NCBI GenBank assembly: GCA_903929755.1
Contig: CAIYVZ010000050.1
Location: 1 to 32,326 of the forward strand
Source of the DNA: an uncultured Acidobacteriia bacterium
Lineage (GTDB): Bacteria; Acidobacteriota; Terriglobia; Bryobacterales; Bryobacteraceae
Length of the DNA stretch: 32,326 bases
Reading direction: 5' to 3'
The notes under the pieces were generated by a model. That model had not been told where the DNA came from. It ran no database searches and saw nothing but the letters and a program-made list of their open reading frames with translations. Position 1 is the first letter of the stretch, and each line of letters opens with the position of its first letter. Made by a program: the position numbers and the translations under genes. This document shows positions 7,350 through 16,503 of the stretch, in pieces.

Positions 7350-8714
7350 CTACTCGCGGGGCCCGATCCCCAGCGTTTTCATTTTTCGGTACAGATTACT
7401 CCGCTCCAGACCCAGCAGTTCCGCTGCACGGGTCACGTTGCCGTTGGCTTCTTCCATCTTTTTCAGGATGTATTCGCGCTCGGCGGCTTCCCGAACTTCC
7501 TGCAAGCTGCCGTAAACGGGCGCCGCTTTATCCGACCCCGGTTTGCGAGTCAACTGTAAAGGAATATGCCGGGCTTCAATTCTGGAGCCGGGGTGCAAAA
7601 TCACCACCCGCTCCACCAGGTTGCGAAGTTCCCGAACGTTGCCAGGCCAATGATATTCCTGGAGCAGTTGCATCGCGGCAGGCACGAATTCGCGAGTCCG
7701 CTTGCCGTGGCCTTCGGAAAATTCCTGCAGAAAGTGATTCGCCAGTGCCGGAATATCTTCCCGCCGCTCCCGCAGTGGCGGCACATGGAACGGAATCACG
7801 TTCAGGCGGTAGAACAAATCCTCACGAAAGTTGCCGCGGGCAATTTCTTCTTCCAGATTTTTGTTTGTGGCGGCGACCACGCGAACATCTACCCGAATGG
7901 ATTCCTGTGCGCCTAACGGTTCAATCTTCTGTTCTTCCAGGGAACGCAGAACCTTGGCCTGGGTCCGCAGACTCATGTCTCCCACTTCGTCCAGGAACAG
8001 CGTGCCGCCATCCGCCTTCTGAAACTTCCCCACCTTGCGTTCATGGGCGGCGGTAAAGCTGCCTTTCATATGCCCAAACAGCTCACTCTCGATCATCTCT
8101 TCGGGAATGGCCGCACAATTCACTTCCACAAACGGCTGCAGGGCGCGGGGACTCATGGCATGCAGCGCCTGCGCCACCAGTTCCTTCCCTGTGCCGCTCT
8201 CGCCGTAGATCAGCACGCGGCCATTGGTTCCGGCCATCAGCGCCAGTTGCTGCCGCAGAGCTTTCATCGGGACACTGTCGCCCACAATGTTCGGGGAACT
8301 GGCTACCGACTCCCGCAGGCGCTCATTCGCCAACCGCAGGCGGCGATTGTCCGAGGCATTGCGGAGAACCAGAAGAACCCGGTCAATGGAGAGCGGTTTT
8401 TCCAGAAAATCGAAGGCCCCCAGTTTTGTGGCCCGAACCGCGGTTTCAATGGTGCCGTGGCCAGAAATCATTACCACCGCAGGCCGGTCGGCCACCGCAA
8501 TTTTCTGAATTCGGCCGAGCGTCTCCAGACCATCAATCCCGGGCAGCCACACGTCCAGCAGGACAACTTCAAACTGGGCGCCGGCAATAGCATCCAGGCA
8601 GGCTTCCCCGGTCTGAACAGCGGTCGCGTGGAAACCCTCATCCCGTAAGGCACCGCTTAGCGACTGGCGGATTCCGGGCTCATCATCGACGATCAGTACG
8701 CGGGGAGAAGTCAT
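7350..8714 (-). CDS. NtrX/NtrC-like sigma-54 response regulator
   Basis: The 454-residue protein has a receiver domain with phosphoacceptor D54 (VVLLDVWLP), S84 and K106, then an AAA+ sigma-54 activator domain: Walker A GESGTGKE (171-178), Walker B GGTLFLDEVG (236-245) and an arginine-finger region REDLFYRLNV. A Fis-type helix-turn-helix ends it (~415-450). It should be phosphorylated by the adjacent kinase and activate sigma-54 promoters. The sigma-54 contact loop, normally GAFTGA, reads GSFTAA (218-223). The start codon overlaps the kinase stop (ATGA), so the two are translationally coupled. The domain order matches NtrX; the target genes cannot be told from this window. Confidence 0.95.
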   Translation of the reverse strand: MTSPRVLIVDDEPGIRQSLSGALRDEGFHATAVQTGEACLDAIAGAQFEVVLLDVWLPGIDGLETLGRIQKIAVADRPAVVMISGHGTIETAVRATKLGAFDFLEKPLSIDRVLLVLRNASDNRRLRLANERLRESVASSPNIVGDSVPMKALRQQLALMAGTNGRVLIYGESGTGKELVAQALHAMSPRALQPFVEVNCAAIPEEMIESELFGHMKGSFTAAHERKVGKFQKADGGTLFLDEVGDMSLRTQAKVLRSLEEQKIEPLGAQESIRVDVRVVAATNKNLEEEIARGNFREDLFYRLNVIPFHVPPLRERREDIPALANHFLQEFSEGHGKRTREFVPAAMQLLQEYHWPGNVRELRNLVERVVILHPGSRIEARHIPLQLTRKPGSDKAAPVYGSLQEVREAAEREYILKKMEEANGNVTRAAELLGLERSNLYRKMKTLGIGPRE

Positions 8715-10834
8715 GCTTTCAACGGGGTGGCGTTCGCAACCAGTTTTGTTTCATCCGCGCCCTCATGATTCCCGGCTTCGGGAATAATGGCGGCAGGCAC
8801 CTCAACTGTGAAACGAGCCCCACAAGGTTCATTGTCCTCTACCCGAATACTCGCGTCATGTTCGGCCAGAATGTGGCTCACAATGGCGAGCCCCAGCCCC
8901 GTTCCCCGGCTCTTCGTGGAGAAGTACGGAAGGAACAACTTATCCTTCTCATCAGGCGTAATGCCACAGCCGGAATCCGCCACCACAATCTCCACCGAGT
9001 CGGCCAAACCGGGTCTGGTGGAAACCAGAAGAATTCTCTCTGCAGCGTCCTGCATGGCTTCCGCGGCATTGTCCACCAGATTGACGATCACGCGCTTGAA
9101 CTGTTCGGGGTCAATGTTGACAGGTGGCAGCGCGGGCGCAAGCTCCACCATCACGTCCAAACCTTCAAGCCGGCCTTCAAAAACGTTCATCGCGCTGGCT
9201 ACAACGTCGTTGATGTCGCAAACAACCGGCTCGGCGGTTGGCAGGCGGGAGAATTGCGAGAATTCATCCACCAGGCGCTTCACCGAGGCGGATTCTTCCA
9301 GGATAGTCGTGGAACATTCGCGCAACAACTGGTCGGCCTCGGGCGGCAGTACCATCCGGTTCGTCAGCCGCAGGATTCGTTCGGCGGAAATCGCGATGGG
9401 CGTTAAAGGGTTCTTGATTTCATGCGCGACCCGGCGGGCAACTTCGCTCCAGGCGGCCGTCTTCTGGGCCCGCAGCAGGTCGCTGGTGTCTTCGATGACG
9501 ACTACAAAACCGGTGTTGCGACTCCGTTCCACAGCGGAAACGGACACCGCCAGATGGAGCGTCCGCTGGGGAGTGCTCACGTCGATTTGCTGACTCGCGA
9601 GTCCGGTACGGCGGGCACGGTTCATCAGATACCGGATCTCGGCCGCGTCCTCGCGGCTGAACAGGTCGTCGAGCCGGGAGGCACCCCTTACCCCCGCCTT
9701 CGGCAACATTTCATCCAGAGCCTTGTTCACGCGCTGTACGGAGCCCTGCGCGTCAACCGAAATGATGCCCGTGGGAATGCTTTCCAGGATGGCTTCGGTA
9801 AAACGGCGACGTTTTTCCAGTTCCTCGCGATTCGCGGCCAGATCAGCCGTCATGCGGTTGAAGCCGGTTACCAGTTGGCCGAGTTCGTCGATGGCCCTGA
9901 CCTCCACGCGATAGTTCAGATTGCCCCGGCTGACCTCTTCGGCAGCGCGCACCAGCGCGGAAATGGGCGAACTGATCTGGCGTGCCAGATATTGCGCCAG
10001 CCAGCCGGCCACAAAAAAGATGAACAGCGCAATCAGCGCCAGAACTTGCAGATAGTTGGTGCGGACGCGTCGCTGCAGTTCTCCCAGTTTGAGGAAGAGG
10101 TCGGTATCGGCGCGGATGTCCTTCACCTGCGCCACCAGATTGATGGGAATCGTCTCATCCACCACTACGGAGCCGATAGTGGCGCCATCCTGCATAATGG
10201 GCGCGGCGGCGGTAAACGAAGTCGTCTGGGGATTCGCCGAGAATTTGCCGTAGCTGGCCACGGGCTGCATCGTGTCGGCTGGCAGAATACGGGCGGCACT
10301 GATGCTGCGCTGCTGGCAAAAGATGTCAAGCCACGGTGTCGCGGTATCAGGCCGCAAAATCTGGACCCGCGTTTCGGGTAGTGACGCGATCAGCTGAGCT
10401 TCCGCCAGCGCCTTCCCCCGGGTCTGCTGTTCCAGCGCCTGGTAGATGCTTCTGATATCGGACAGCACGTGCTGGGTGGGCCCGGTGAACCATTTATCCA
10501 GGGTCCGATTCATGACGTAGTAGTTGAACAGCACCATGAAGACAACCGGCATCAGCGTAAGCGCCAGCGCGCCGATCACGAGCTTGGTGCGGATTCGCGA
10601 CCCAATCTGGCCATCCCGCCGGTCCATCCAGATCTTGAATACAATCCGGACAAACATGAAACCAAGCGTTACGGTCAACAGAAAGATCAGCAGCGAGATG
10701 CCGAAGAAGACGAACGTCTGCTCCGGGGCTTCCGGCCGGAAATTCCCGACGCTGAAGGACCCCTGCCAGATGACGAGCGTCGCCGAAATGGCCAGCAGGA
10801 CCGCGGCGATGGCATTGAGGAGACGTTTCTTCAT
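8711..10834 (-). CDS. NtrY-like membrane sensor histidine kinase
   Basis: The 707-residue protein has hydrophobic segments at ~5-24, 41-67, 84-108 and 262-284, with an extracytoplasmic sensing region between the third and fourth. HAMP (~283-335), PAS (~345-455) and HisKA follow, the last with phosphorylated H471 in AHEIKNPLTP. The ATPase domain shows an N-box around N585-N589, DSGCGI (620-625) and GTGLGLA (644-650). This is the NtrY architecture (nitrogen, redox or envelope sensing in other bacteria). A -10-like TATACT (minus strand, 10844-10849) lies only 9 bases before the ATG, so the mRNA may have almost no leader. It shares an operon with the sigma-54 regulator downstream. Confidence 0.93.
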   Translation of the reverse strand: MKKRLLNAIAAVLLAISATLVIWQGSFSVGNFRPEAPEQTFVFFGISLLIFLLTVTLGFMFVRIVFKIWMDRRDGQIGSRIRTKLVIGALALTLMPVVFMVLFNYYVMNRTLDKWFTGPTQHVLSDIRSIYQALEQQTRGKALAEAQLIASLPETRVQILRPDTATPWLDIFCQQRSISAARILPADTMQPVASYGKFSANPQTTSFTAAAPIMQDGATIGSVVVDETIPINLVAQVKDIRADTDLFLKLGELQRRVRTNYLQVLALIALFIFFVAGWLAQYLARQISSPISALVRAAEEVSRGNLNYRVEVRAIDELGQLVTGFNRMTADLAANREELEKRRRFTEAILESIPTGIISVDAQGSVQRVNKALDEMLPKAGVRGASRLDDLFSREDAAEIRYLMNRARRTGLASQQIDVSTPQRTLHLAVSVSAVERSRNTGFVVVIEDTSDLLRAQKTAAWSEVARRVAHEIKNPLTPIAISAERILRLTNRMVLPPEADQLLRECSTTILEESASVKRLVDEFSQFSRLPTAEPVVCDINDVVASAMNVFEGRLEGLDVMVELAPALPPVNIDPEQFKRVIVNLVDNAAEAMQDAAERILLVSTRPGLADSVEIVVADSGCGITPDEKDKLFLPYFSTKSRGTGLGLAIVSHILAEHDASIRVEDNEPCGARFTVEVPAAIIPEAGNHEGADETKLVANATPLKA

Positions 10835-10856
10835 CTGAAATCAAGTATATCGGTAT

Positions 10857-10887
10857 AAAAAAGGGGCCCGGGATTGCGCCCGGGCCC
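10857..10887 (-). terminator. Intrinsic terminator of the Oar-like gene
   Basis: A perfect 9-bp GC stem, GGGCCCGGG (10864-10872) and CCCGGGCCC (10879-10887), has a 6-base loop. Read on the minus strand it is followed by six T (10862-10857). It starts 26 bases after the receptor stop codon and insulates the ntrY-like gene from receptor transcription. Confidence 0.92.
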
Positions 10888-10913
10888 AGGTGATTGCAGT
10901 TTGGTTCGCCAGC

Positions 10914-13900
10914 TTAGAAGTGAATCTTCACTGCCATCTGGAAGAAGCGGCGTCCGAAGTAAGAAGCGGTAGCGTAGCCGCCGCCGGAGACATCCTGAGC
11001 GCCAGGATTTCCCAAATTCGCGTGGTTCAGGAAGTTGTAACCCTCAGCGCGGAGCTGCACCGTGTACTTTTCACGAACCGCGATGGTCTTGTAGATACCA
11101 AGATCAAAGTTGAAGGCGCCGGGTCCGTTGAAGCGGTTCCGGCCAACCATGTTCGACGGGAACTTGCCGACATCGGAGATGCCGGTCTTCGGGTCGAACC
11201 AGTCGGAGTTGAAGTACTTCGTCAGGCTCATGTAGTTATACACGTTCGGCGTCGAGGTGGCGGCGAGGCCGTCACCGTTCACCGGAACAGCCTTCGTGGC
11301 GAAGGCGAACGGGCAGGAGTTGTAGGCGTTGGTGCAGTCGTAGATGCTGTAGGGCGAACCGGAGGTCACCGTCATGATGGGTGCGAGCGTCCAGCCGTTG
11401 GTAATGTACTTCGCGGGCCCCGTCATCTTCTTCACCAGGTTGAAGTCATAGGTGCCGGACGCGGCCAGGCGGTGACGGATATCGAAGTATGCGTTGCCCT
11501 TGTCGAGGCCTGGGTTGAAGGCATCCAGCCAGCCCAGATTGGCAACGCTGCCGCTGGAGAACGTGTCGCTCAGATCGTCGATTGCGTGCGACCAGGTGTA
11601 GTTGATACGGCCGTTGACGCCGTGGCTGCCACGGATATCAGCGCGAACCGTCAGCGAGTTGTAGTTTGAGGTACCACCGTTGCTCCGGAAATTGATGCTG
11701 GAGTACTGATAGTTGTTGATACGAGCCGTGCAGTTGCCCGGATCGCCATCGGTTCCCGGAGTGCAGGGAGTACCGAGGTAATAGTTCCCGTAGCCGACGC
11801 GGTTGACGTTGGCGATACCGTACTGGTCTTTGCCGAGGGACGCAGAGTATTCCACGGCACCCAATATGCGCTCGCTGAACTGATGCTCGATGGAACCGCT
11901 GATGAGATGCGCATAGGCGGTCTTGATGTTGGGATCAACGGCGCGCAGCGTTACCTTAGGCAGCGCTTTGGTGCCGCTGCTGCCAGCGAGCGGACCGAGG
12001 TTGTCCACACTGATCGGGATGGTGGGGAAGTCCACACCAGCCGTGACAGAAACCGACGCGTAGTTTGGCGGATTCTGGATGATGTTGAACGTCACGTTGC
12101 CGAAGTTCCGTTCGTAAGCAATGCCATAGCCGGCGCGGATGCTGGTCTTGCCATCGCCCATCAGGTCATAGGCGACGCCGATACGAGGACCGAAGTTCCC
12201 CATATTGGTGACCCACAGCTTGCCGATGGGGCTGTTGGGCGCATTCTGCAGGCTGCCGCTGGCAATCTGCTGCTGGATGGTAGAACCGGACCCCAGATAG
12301 TAGTTGGAGTCCAGGTTGCCGTTCTTGTTGTGCTGCGTACCGAATACTTCCCAGCGCAGACCAAGATTCACGGTGAGCCGCGAAGTGACCTTCCAGGCGT
12401 CCTGGCCATAGATCGCGTAGTCATGGTAACGGTTGCTGCGGCTGAAATTTGGAGCGCCAACCGGCAGCGTCAGGGTACAGGCCGGAACCGTGCCGTCCTT
12501 ACCGCAGGGGTACTTACCCTGGGGATTCACCGCAACTGTCAGAGAGTTCACATTGCCGTTCAGGAAATTCTCGAAGCCCTTCGGGAGAGACGTACCCAGA
12601 TACTCGCCAGCCGTGGCGTAGGCACCGAAGGTGCGGTTGTCGCGGAGGTAGTTGTAGCTGCCGCCGAAGCGGAAATTGTGACGCCCCTTAATCAACGAAA
12701 AGTCCTGATAGATCTGGACGAAATTTTGTGGGCCGCCAAACGGGATACCGCTGCCCGGCGTCAGTGGGTTGTAGCCCGGCAGGTAGATGGGGCCGCCAGG
12801 CAGAGAAGTCGTGGCCGAAGCATTCCAGTACAGGGTCGGTACCGGGCCGTAGGAAGAGGAGTACGGCTGTTGGTTATTGAACCGGTTAAAATCGACCTTG
12901 GTCTGGGCAATGAATGACGGTGTAATCGTTTTGGTCAAAGAGTACACAACCGAGTTGTTGTACTGTGTGTTCGGCGTGTTGTAACCGGCATATGGACTGT
13001 TGCTGACCGCGCCGTCGGAATCGATTTCATTGGAGATGGCATAGCGCACGTACATCTGGGTCGTGGAACTCATGTTGTAGTCAATGCGGTTGACGGTACT
13101 CCAGGTGTTCTGCGGGGTCCCCCCGCCGGCGTCAGACGGGACATTGTACGCGATGCGATTGAACAGCGGCACGCTGGCACCGATGGTGGCGCACTTGTTA
13201 CCGGCAGCCAGGCCCGAGCAGAAATTCACCGAAGGCAGATTCGCCTTGGTAACAGGACCGAGAACGGTGACTTTCGGGTCCAGCTTGCCATAAGCGGCGA
13301 AGAACTTCTGGGTATTGGCGTTCGAAAGCGCAAGCAGGTCAGCGGTGGGCACGAAGCCGATCTTGTTGGCGGCGCTGCGGACGCGGGTCCATTCCGTGCT
13401 GGAGAAGAAGAAGATCTTGTTCTTCACTGCGGCGCCGCCAGCTGAGTAACCGAACTGGTTGCGGGTGAAGACGGCCTTCGGGAGGCCGTTAGCGTTGCTG
13501 TCGAAGTCATTCGACGCCAGCTTCGAAAGCCGGTTGAACTCGTAAGCGGTGCCGTGAAGTTCGTTGGTGCCGCTCTTCGTGACCACGTTCACGATGCCGC
13601 CGGAAGCGCGGCCAAATTCGGCGGTGAAGTTGTTGGTGAGAACAGTGAATTCCTGGACGGAATCGAGAGGCACGTTCTGGCCGATACCTGCCCCGAATTC
13701 ATCATTGTTGGCAGTGCCATCGAGCATGATGTTGGTTGAGGAGGCGCGCTGGCCGTTGATAGCCACGCCGGCGCCACGACCGTCGGGAGTATTGCCGGAA
13801 ACATTACCGACTGTCGCCACCAGGGCGTAGGGACTGCGCGAGAGAGTCGGCAATTCGACAATCTGTTTGGAATTGATGGCCTGAGAAAGCGTTTGGCTTT

Positions 13901-14312
13901 CGGTATTTACGGTCACCGCAGACTCGGCTACTTCAATCACAGTGCTCGTGTCGCCGACCTGCAGCTTCACATCCAGACCTTCCCGGGTACCGACGGTGAC
14001 GGTAACGGGAATCTGGGACGTCTTAAAACCCGGCGCTTCCACCTTTACCAGGTAGGGGGCGGGCTGGAGATTGGTGACGGAATAAACACCAGAGGTTCCG
14101 GAAGTTGTGTTCCGCACGGCGGTTGTGGCGGCATTGGTTACGGTCACCTTCGCGTTGGCAACGGCGGCGCCGCTTGGATCAGTAACGGTTCCGGTGATTG
14201 AGCCGGTTTCCGACTGCGCAAATACCGAGCTGATGGACAGGCACACAAAAGCGAACGCGGCTAAGGTGGTGGATACCGATCTTCCCGCGAGACGCAGAGA
14301 GGGTTTAGTCAT
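10914..14312 (-). CDS. Oar-like TonB-dependent outer-membrane receptor
   Basis: From ATG 14312 the protein has 1132 residues. A signal peptide (cleavage about residue 33, VFAQ) is followed by a carboxypeptidase-regulatory-like domain (~36-115, TGSITGTVTDPSGAAVANAKV region). A plug domain comes next (LDGTANNDEFGAGIGQNVP; EFGRASGGIVNVVTKSGTN), then a long beta-barrel ending in Phe, the typical C-terminal signal for outer-membrane insertion. This class is greatly expanded in Acidobacteriota and is thought to import oligosaccharides or other large substrates, though the substrate is unknown here. The frame continues upstream to 14537 but lacks the signal-peptide start. No SusD-like partner is present. 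A strong terminator follows, so it is probably a single-gene unit. Confidence 0.93.
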   Translation of the reverse strand: MTKPSLRLAGRSVSTTLAAFAFVCLSISSVFAQSETGSITGTVTDPSGAAVANAKVTVTNAATTAVRNTTSGTSGVYSVTNLQPAPYLVKVEAPGFKTSQIPVTVTVGTREGLDVKLQVGDTSTVIEVAESAVTVNTESQTLSQAINSKQIVELPTLSRSPYALVATVGNVSGNTPDGRGAGVAINGQRASSTNIMLDGTANNDEFGAGIGQNVPLDSVQEFTVLTNNFTAEFGRASGGIVNVVTKSGTNELHGTAYEFNRLSKLASNDFDSNANGLPKAVFTRNQFGYSAGGAAVKNKIFFFSSTEWTRVRSAANKIGFVPTADLLALSNANTQKFFAAYGKLDPKVTVLGPVTKANLPSVNFCSGLAAGNKCATIGASVPLFNRIAYNVPSDAGGGTPQNTWSTVNRIDYNMSSTTQMYVRYAISNEIDSDGAVSNSPYAGYNTPNTQYNNSVVYSLTKTITPSFIAQTKVDFNRFNNQQPYSSSYGPVPTLYWNASATTSLPGGPIYLPGYNPLTPGSGIPFGGPQNFVQIYQDFSLIKGRHNFRFGGSYNYLRDNRTFGAYATAGEYLGTSLPKGFENFLNGNVNSLTVAVNPQGKYPCGKDGTVPACTLTLPVGAPNFSRSNRYHDYAIYGQDAWKVTSRLTVNLGLRWEVFGTQHNKNGNLDSNYYLGSGSTIQQQIASGSLQNAPNSPIGKLWVTNMGNFGPRIGVAYDLMGDGKTSIRAGYGIAYERNFGNVTFNIIQNPPNYASVSVTAGVDFPTIPISVDNLGPLAGSSGTKALPKVTLRAVDPNIKTAYAHLISGSIEHQFSERILGAVEYSASLGKDQYGIANVNRVGYGNYYLGTPCTPGTDGDPGNCTARINNYQYSSINFRSNGGTSNYNSLTVRADIRGSHGVNGRINYTWSHAIDDLSDTFSSGSVANLGWLDAFNPGLDKGNAYFDIRHRLAASGTYDFNLVKKMTGPAKYITNGWTLAPIMTVTSGSPYSIYDCTNAYNSCPFAFATKAVPVNGDGLAATSTPNVYNYMSLTKYFNSDWFDPKTGISDVGKFPSNMVGRNRFNGPGAFNFDLGIYKTIAVREKYTVQLRAEGYNFLNHANLGNPGAQDVSGGGYATASYFGRRFFQMAVKIHF

Positions 14313-14571
14313 GGCACTCTGCAATGCACGTAGAGGGCCAAAACGCACACGCGCTAAACTATTGAGGCTATTGGGGTGCCAGGAACGCCAAGCCAGAATC
14401 TTCCAAAAATGAAATATTTTAAAAGTCAGATATAGCACAATTTCATAGAGAAACACCACGGCAGAGCATGATTGGCAAGATTTCCGGGGCGAAGCGAGTA
14501 AGCATGGCGTGAGTTGGCGCACTCCACGAACCCCCATTGCGCAGACTGGCGCAACTTAGTGGCCCGTTCGA

Positions 14572-15936
14572 TCAGCCACGGAAAGACTGGGCCGCTGTGG
14601 CGATGGACAGCAACCGGCGTTCGGCGAAGGGCGCCGCCATAATCTGCAAACCGACCGGCAAACAATTCACCGGTAACGGAATAGAGATCGCCGGGATACC
14701 CAGAACGTTGGCGGCCCGCATGAAGCGCGTGGTAGCCAGCCGGATGTCCTCGGCCACACCGTCGATCACCACGTCGGTATCCCCGATGCGGGGGGCCAAA
14801 ATGGGCGCGGTTGGGGTGAAAATGCAGTCCACCTGAGCCCAGAGCTTCGCCCACTCCTTCTGATAGAAGCGGCGGAGGCGCTGCGCGTTGATGTAATCGG
14901 TCGCTGCCAGGAAGCGCCCCTGATCAAGGAGAGCGAGAACATCGGCCCCGAAATCGTCCCTCCGGTGGAGATACGGTTCCATGAGCGCGGAGGCTTCGGA
15001 CAGCAGAATCACTCGGCTGACGACATTGATCTCGGCCGGGTCCGGAACCGTGATCGGAACCAGCGTGGCCCCTGCCGCCTTGGCACGAAGTACGGCATCG
15101 GCGAAAGCTGAGGCAACTTCCGGGGCAACACGGTCGCCATAGAAATTGGCGGGCAAACCGACGCGAACACCCGCGAGCGAGCCACCGCCAACAGCGTAGT
15201 CGTCCACCGGTTGCCGCGACGACGTATCGTCGCCCTCATCGTACCCGGCAATGGCGTTCAGAACCAGGCCCGCGTCCGCCGCGCTCCGGGTCAGCGGCCC
15301 CATGTGATCCAGACTAAAATCGAGGGGCAGAACACCCCGCCGACTCACCCGCCCCGACGTCGGCTTCAGCCCCACGCAACCACAGTAGGCTGCCGGAATA
15401 CGGATGGAACCGCCGGTGTCGCTGCCCATGGCAAAGAAGAGACTCCCGGCGGCGACCGCGGCGCCCGAGCCCCCGCTGGAACCGCCGGGGATACAGTCGG
15501 GATTCGCCGGATTCCGAATTGCCCCAAAGTGGGGATTATTGCAGGTGATGCCGTAGGCGAATTCCTGCATGCCGGTCTTGCCCATCAGCACGGCCCCGGC
15601 TTCCCGAAGCTTTTGGTACACCGCGGCATCGTGATCCGGCACGTAGTCGGCAAAAATCTTTGAACCGCACGTGGTGCGGATGCCTTTGGTGTTAAAGACG
15701 TCCTTCAGGCCGTACGGAATACCGTGGAGGGGGCCACGATCCAGACCTTTCGCCAGTTCATGGTCAGCCTGGCGGGCCTGTTCCAGAGCCAGATCTTCGG
15801 TCACGGTGATGAAAGCGTTCAGGCGGGGTTCGTCGGCACGGATCCGCATCAGCGATTCCTGTGCCAACTCGACAGCCGAGACTTCGCGGGCCCGGAGCTT
15901 CGCGGCCGCTTCGGATATGGAAAGGAACGGCCTCAT
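14572..15936 (-). CDS. Amidase-signature enzyme (GatA/AtzE-like)
   Basis: The 454-residue protein has the complete amidase-signature Ser-cisSer-Lys triad: K78 (GLKDV), S153 (GGSSGGSG, 151-158) and S177 (GSDTGGSIR). Such enzymes hydrolyse linear amides, from aryl and carbamoyl amides to the Gln amide in GatCAB. It is unlikely to be the tRNA amidotransferase itself because no gatB is nearby and the C-terminal part is divergent. The ATG overlaps the stop of the small upstream gene (ATGA), implying stoichiometric synthesis with that partner, as in the AtzG-AtzE complex. There is no signal peptide, so it is cytoplasmic. The substrate cannot be deduced. Confidence 0.93.
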   Translation of the reverse strand: MRPFLSISEAAAKLRAREVSAVELAQESLMRIRADEPRLNAFITVTEDLALEQARQADHELAKGLDRGPLHGIPYGLKDVFNTKGIRTTCGSKIFADYVPDHDAAVYQKLREAGAVLMGKTGMQEFAYGITCNNPHFGAIRNPANPDCIPGGSSGGSGAAVAAGSLFFAMGSDTGGSIRIPAAYCGCVGLKPTSGRVSRRGVLPLDFSLDHMGPLTRSAADAGLVLNAIAGYDEGDDTSSRQPVDDYAVGGGSLAGVRVGLPANFYGDRVAPEVASAFADAVLRAKAAGATLVPITVPDPAEINVVSRVILLSEASALMEPYLHRRDDFGADVLALLDQGRFLAATDYINAQRLRRFYQKEWAKLWAQVDCIFTPTAPILAPRIGDTDVVIDGVAEDIRLATTRFMRAANVLGIPAISIPLPVNCLPVGLQIMAAPFAERRLLSIATAAQSFRG

Positions 15937-16127
15937 TTGCCTTCTCCCCCGCGGCCCTGGACTGCTGGTTCAGAAAGAATAATGGCAGGCTCCAGGCTGT
16001 GTGGAAGCTTGCTTTTCAGGGCGGCAAAGTCCCTTTCCAGGGCGACCAGCGACGGCGCGAGCCGGGCCACCTGCTCTTCGGGAATATCAAAGCCACGCGC
16101 TCGGGCCAAGGCTGCGAAATCAGTCAT
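15933..16127 (-). CDS. Small GatC/AtzG-like partner of the amidase
   Basis: This 64-residue protein starts at ATG 16127; a GTG one codon upstream is also possible. It is mostly one or two amphipathic helices (DIPEEQVARLAPSLVALE) followed by an extended tail with an LEPA motif (SLEPAIILSEP). That helix-then-EPA layout resembles the small GatC-like subunits (AtzG, DUF4089) that wrap around amidase-signature enzymes. Its stop overlaps the amidase start by four bases, strong context support for a two-subunit enzyme. The start lies only 19 bases from the divergent gamma-glutamylcyclotransferase-like gene. The family assignment rests on pattern and position, not on an alignment. Confidence 0.72.
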   Translation of the reverse strand: MTDFAALARARGFDIPEEQVARLAPSLVALERDFAALKSKLPHSLEPAIILSEPAVQGRGGEGK

Positions 16128-16134
16128 CACGCAA

Positions 16135-16141
16135 TACTATA
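16135..16141. promoter_or_regulatory. Overlapping divergent -10 elements
   Basis: TACTAT (plus, 16135-16140) and TATAGT (minus, 16141-16136) overlap in the 19-base gap between two divergent start codons. Each ends about 6-8 bases before its start codon, so both transcripts could be leaderless. The -35 matches are weak on both sides. Confidence 0.35.
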
Positions 16142-16146
16142 AGCCA

Positions 16147-16503
16147 ATGCCTGACCTGATCTTCGTATACGGTACACTCCGGAGCGAATTTGACAACCCG
16201 TACGCCCGCTATTTGAGAGCCGAAGCCGAGCTTTTGGGCCCGGCAACCGTGGAAGGGTCCATCTTTCGGGTAGCCCATTATCCCGGCTATCTGCCCCAGC
16301 CTGGGGGCACGGTATACGGCGAAGTCTATCGATTGCGGACGCCGGAGAAAACCCTGGCGGCACTCGACGAGTACGAAGGGATCGAGTATTTGAGGCTTTC
16401 GGTCCCCCTGTCAGGTTCCGGGGTCGACGTCTGGATCTACTGTTACGCCCAACCGCTCCCGCTGGAACGCAAAATCGAATCGGGAGACTTTACCCGCCTT
16501 TGA
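16147..16503 (+). CDS. Gamma-glutamylcyclotransferase-like (AIG2 family) protein
   Basis: The 118-residue protein begins with the family hallmark VYGTLR (7-12), which binds the gamma-glutamyl group. The motif LDEYEGIEYLR supplies the likely catalytic glutamate E77, as in GGACT/AIG2-like enzymes. These cyclise gamma-glutamyl amines or amino acids to 5-oxoproline; the exact substrate of bacterial members is mostly unknown. I chose ATG 16147 because the family always starts a few residues before YGTL; the frame itself is open further upstream inside the amidase region. The stop overlaps the likely TTG start of the aminotransferase (TTGA), suggesting coupling. Confidence 0.86.
   Translation: MPDLIFVYGTLRSEFDNPYARYLRAEAELLGPATVEGSIFRVAHYPGYLPQPGGTVYGEVYRLRTPEKTLAALDEYEGIEYLRLSVPLSGSGVDVWIYCYAQPLPLERKIESGDFTRL

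Noticed and set aside
14537-14554. TTGCGC-AGACTG-GCGCAA hairpin after the first amidase as a terminator
   Set aside because: The stem is only 6 bp and is followed by G-rich rather than T-rich sequence on the minus strand.
14313-14571. Promoter for the Oar-like receptor in the AT-rich gap
   Set aside because: TAAAAT-like and TTGTGC-like boxes occur on the minus strand around 14410-14445 but at wrong spacing; the gap (259 bases) probably holds the promoter, yet I cannot place it. An ATGAAAT/ATTTCAT pair there is too far apart to call an operator.
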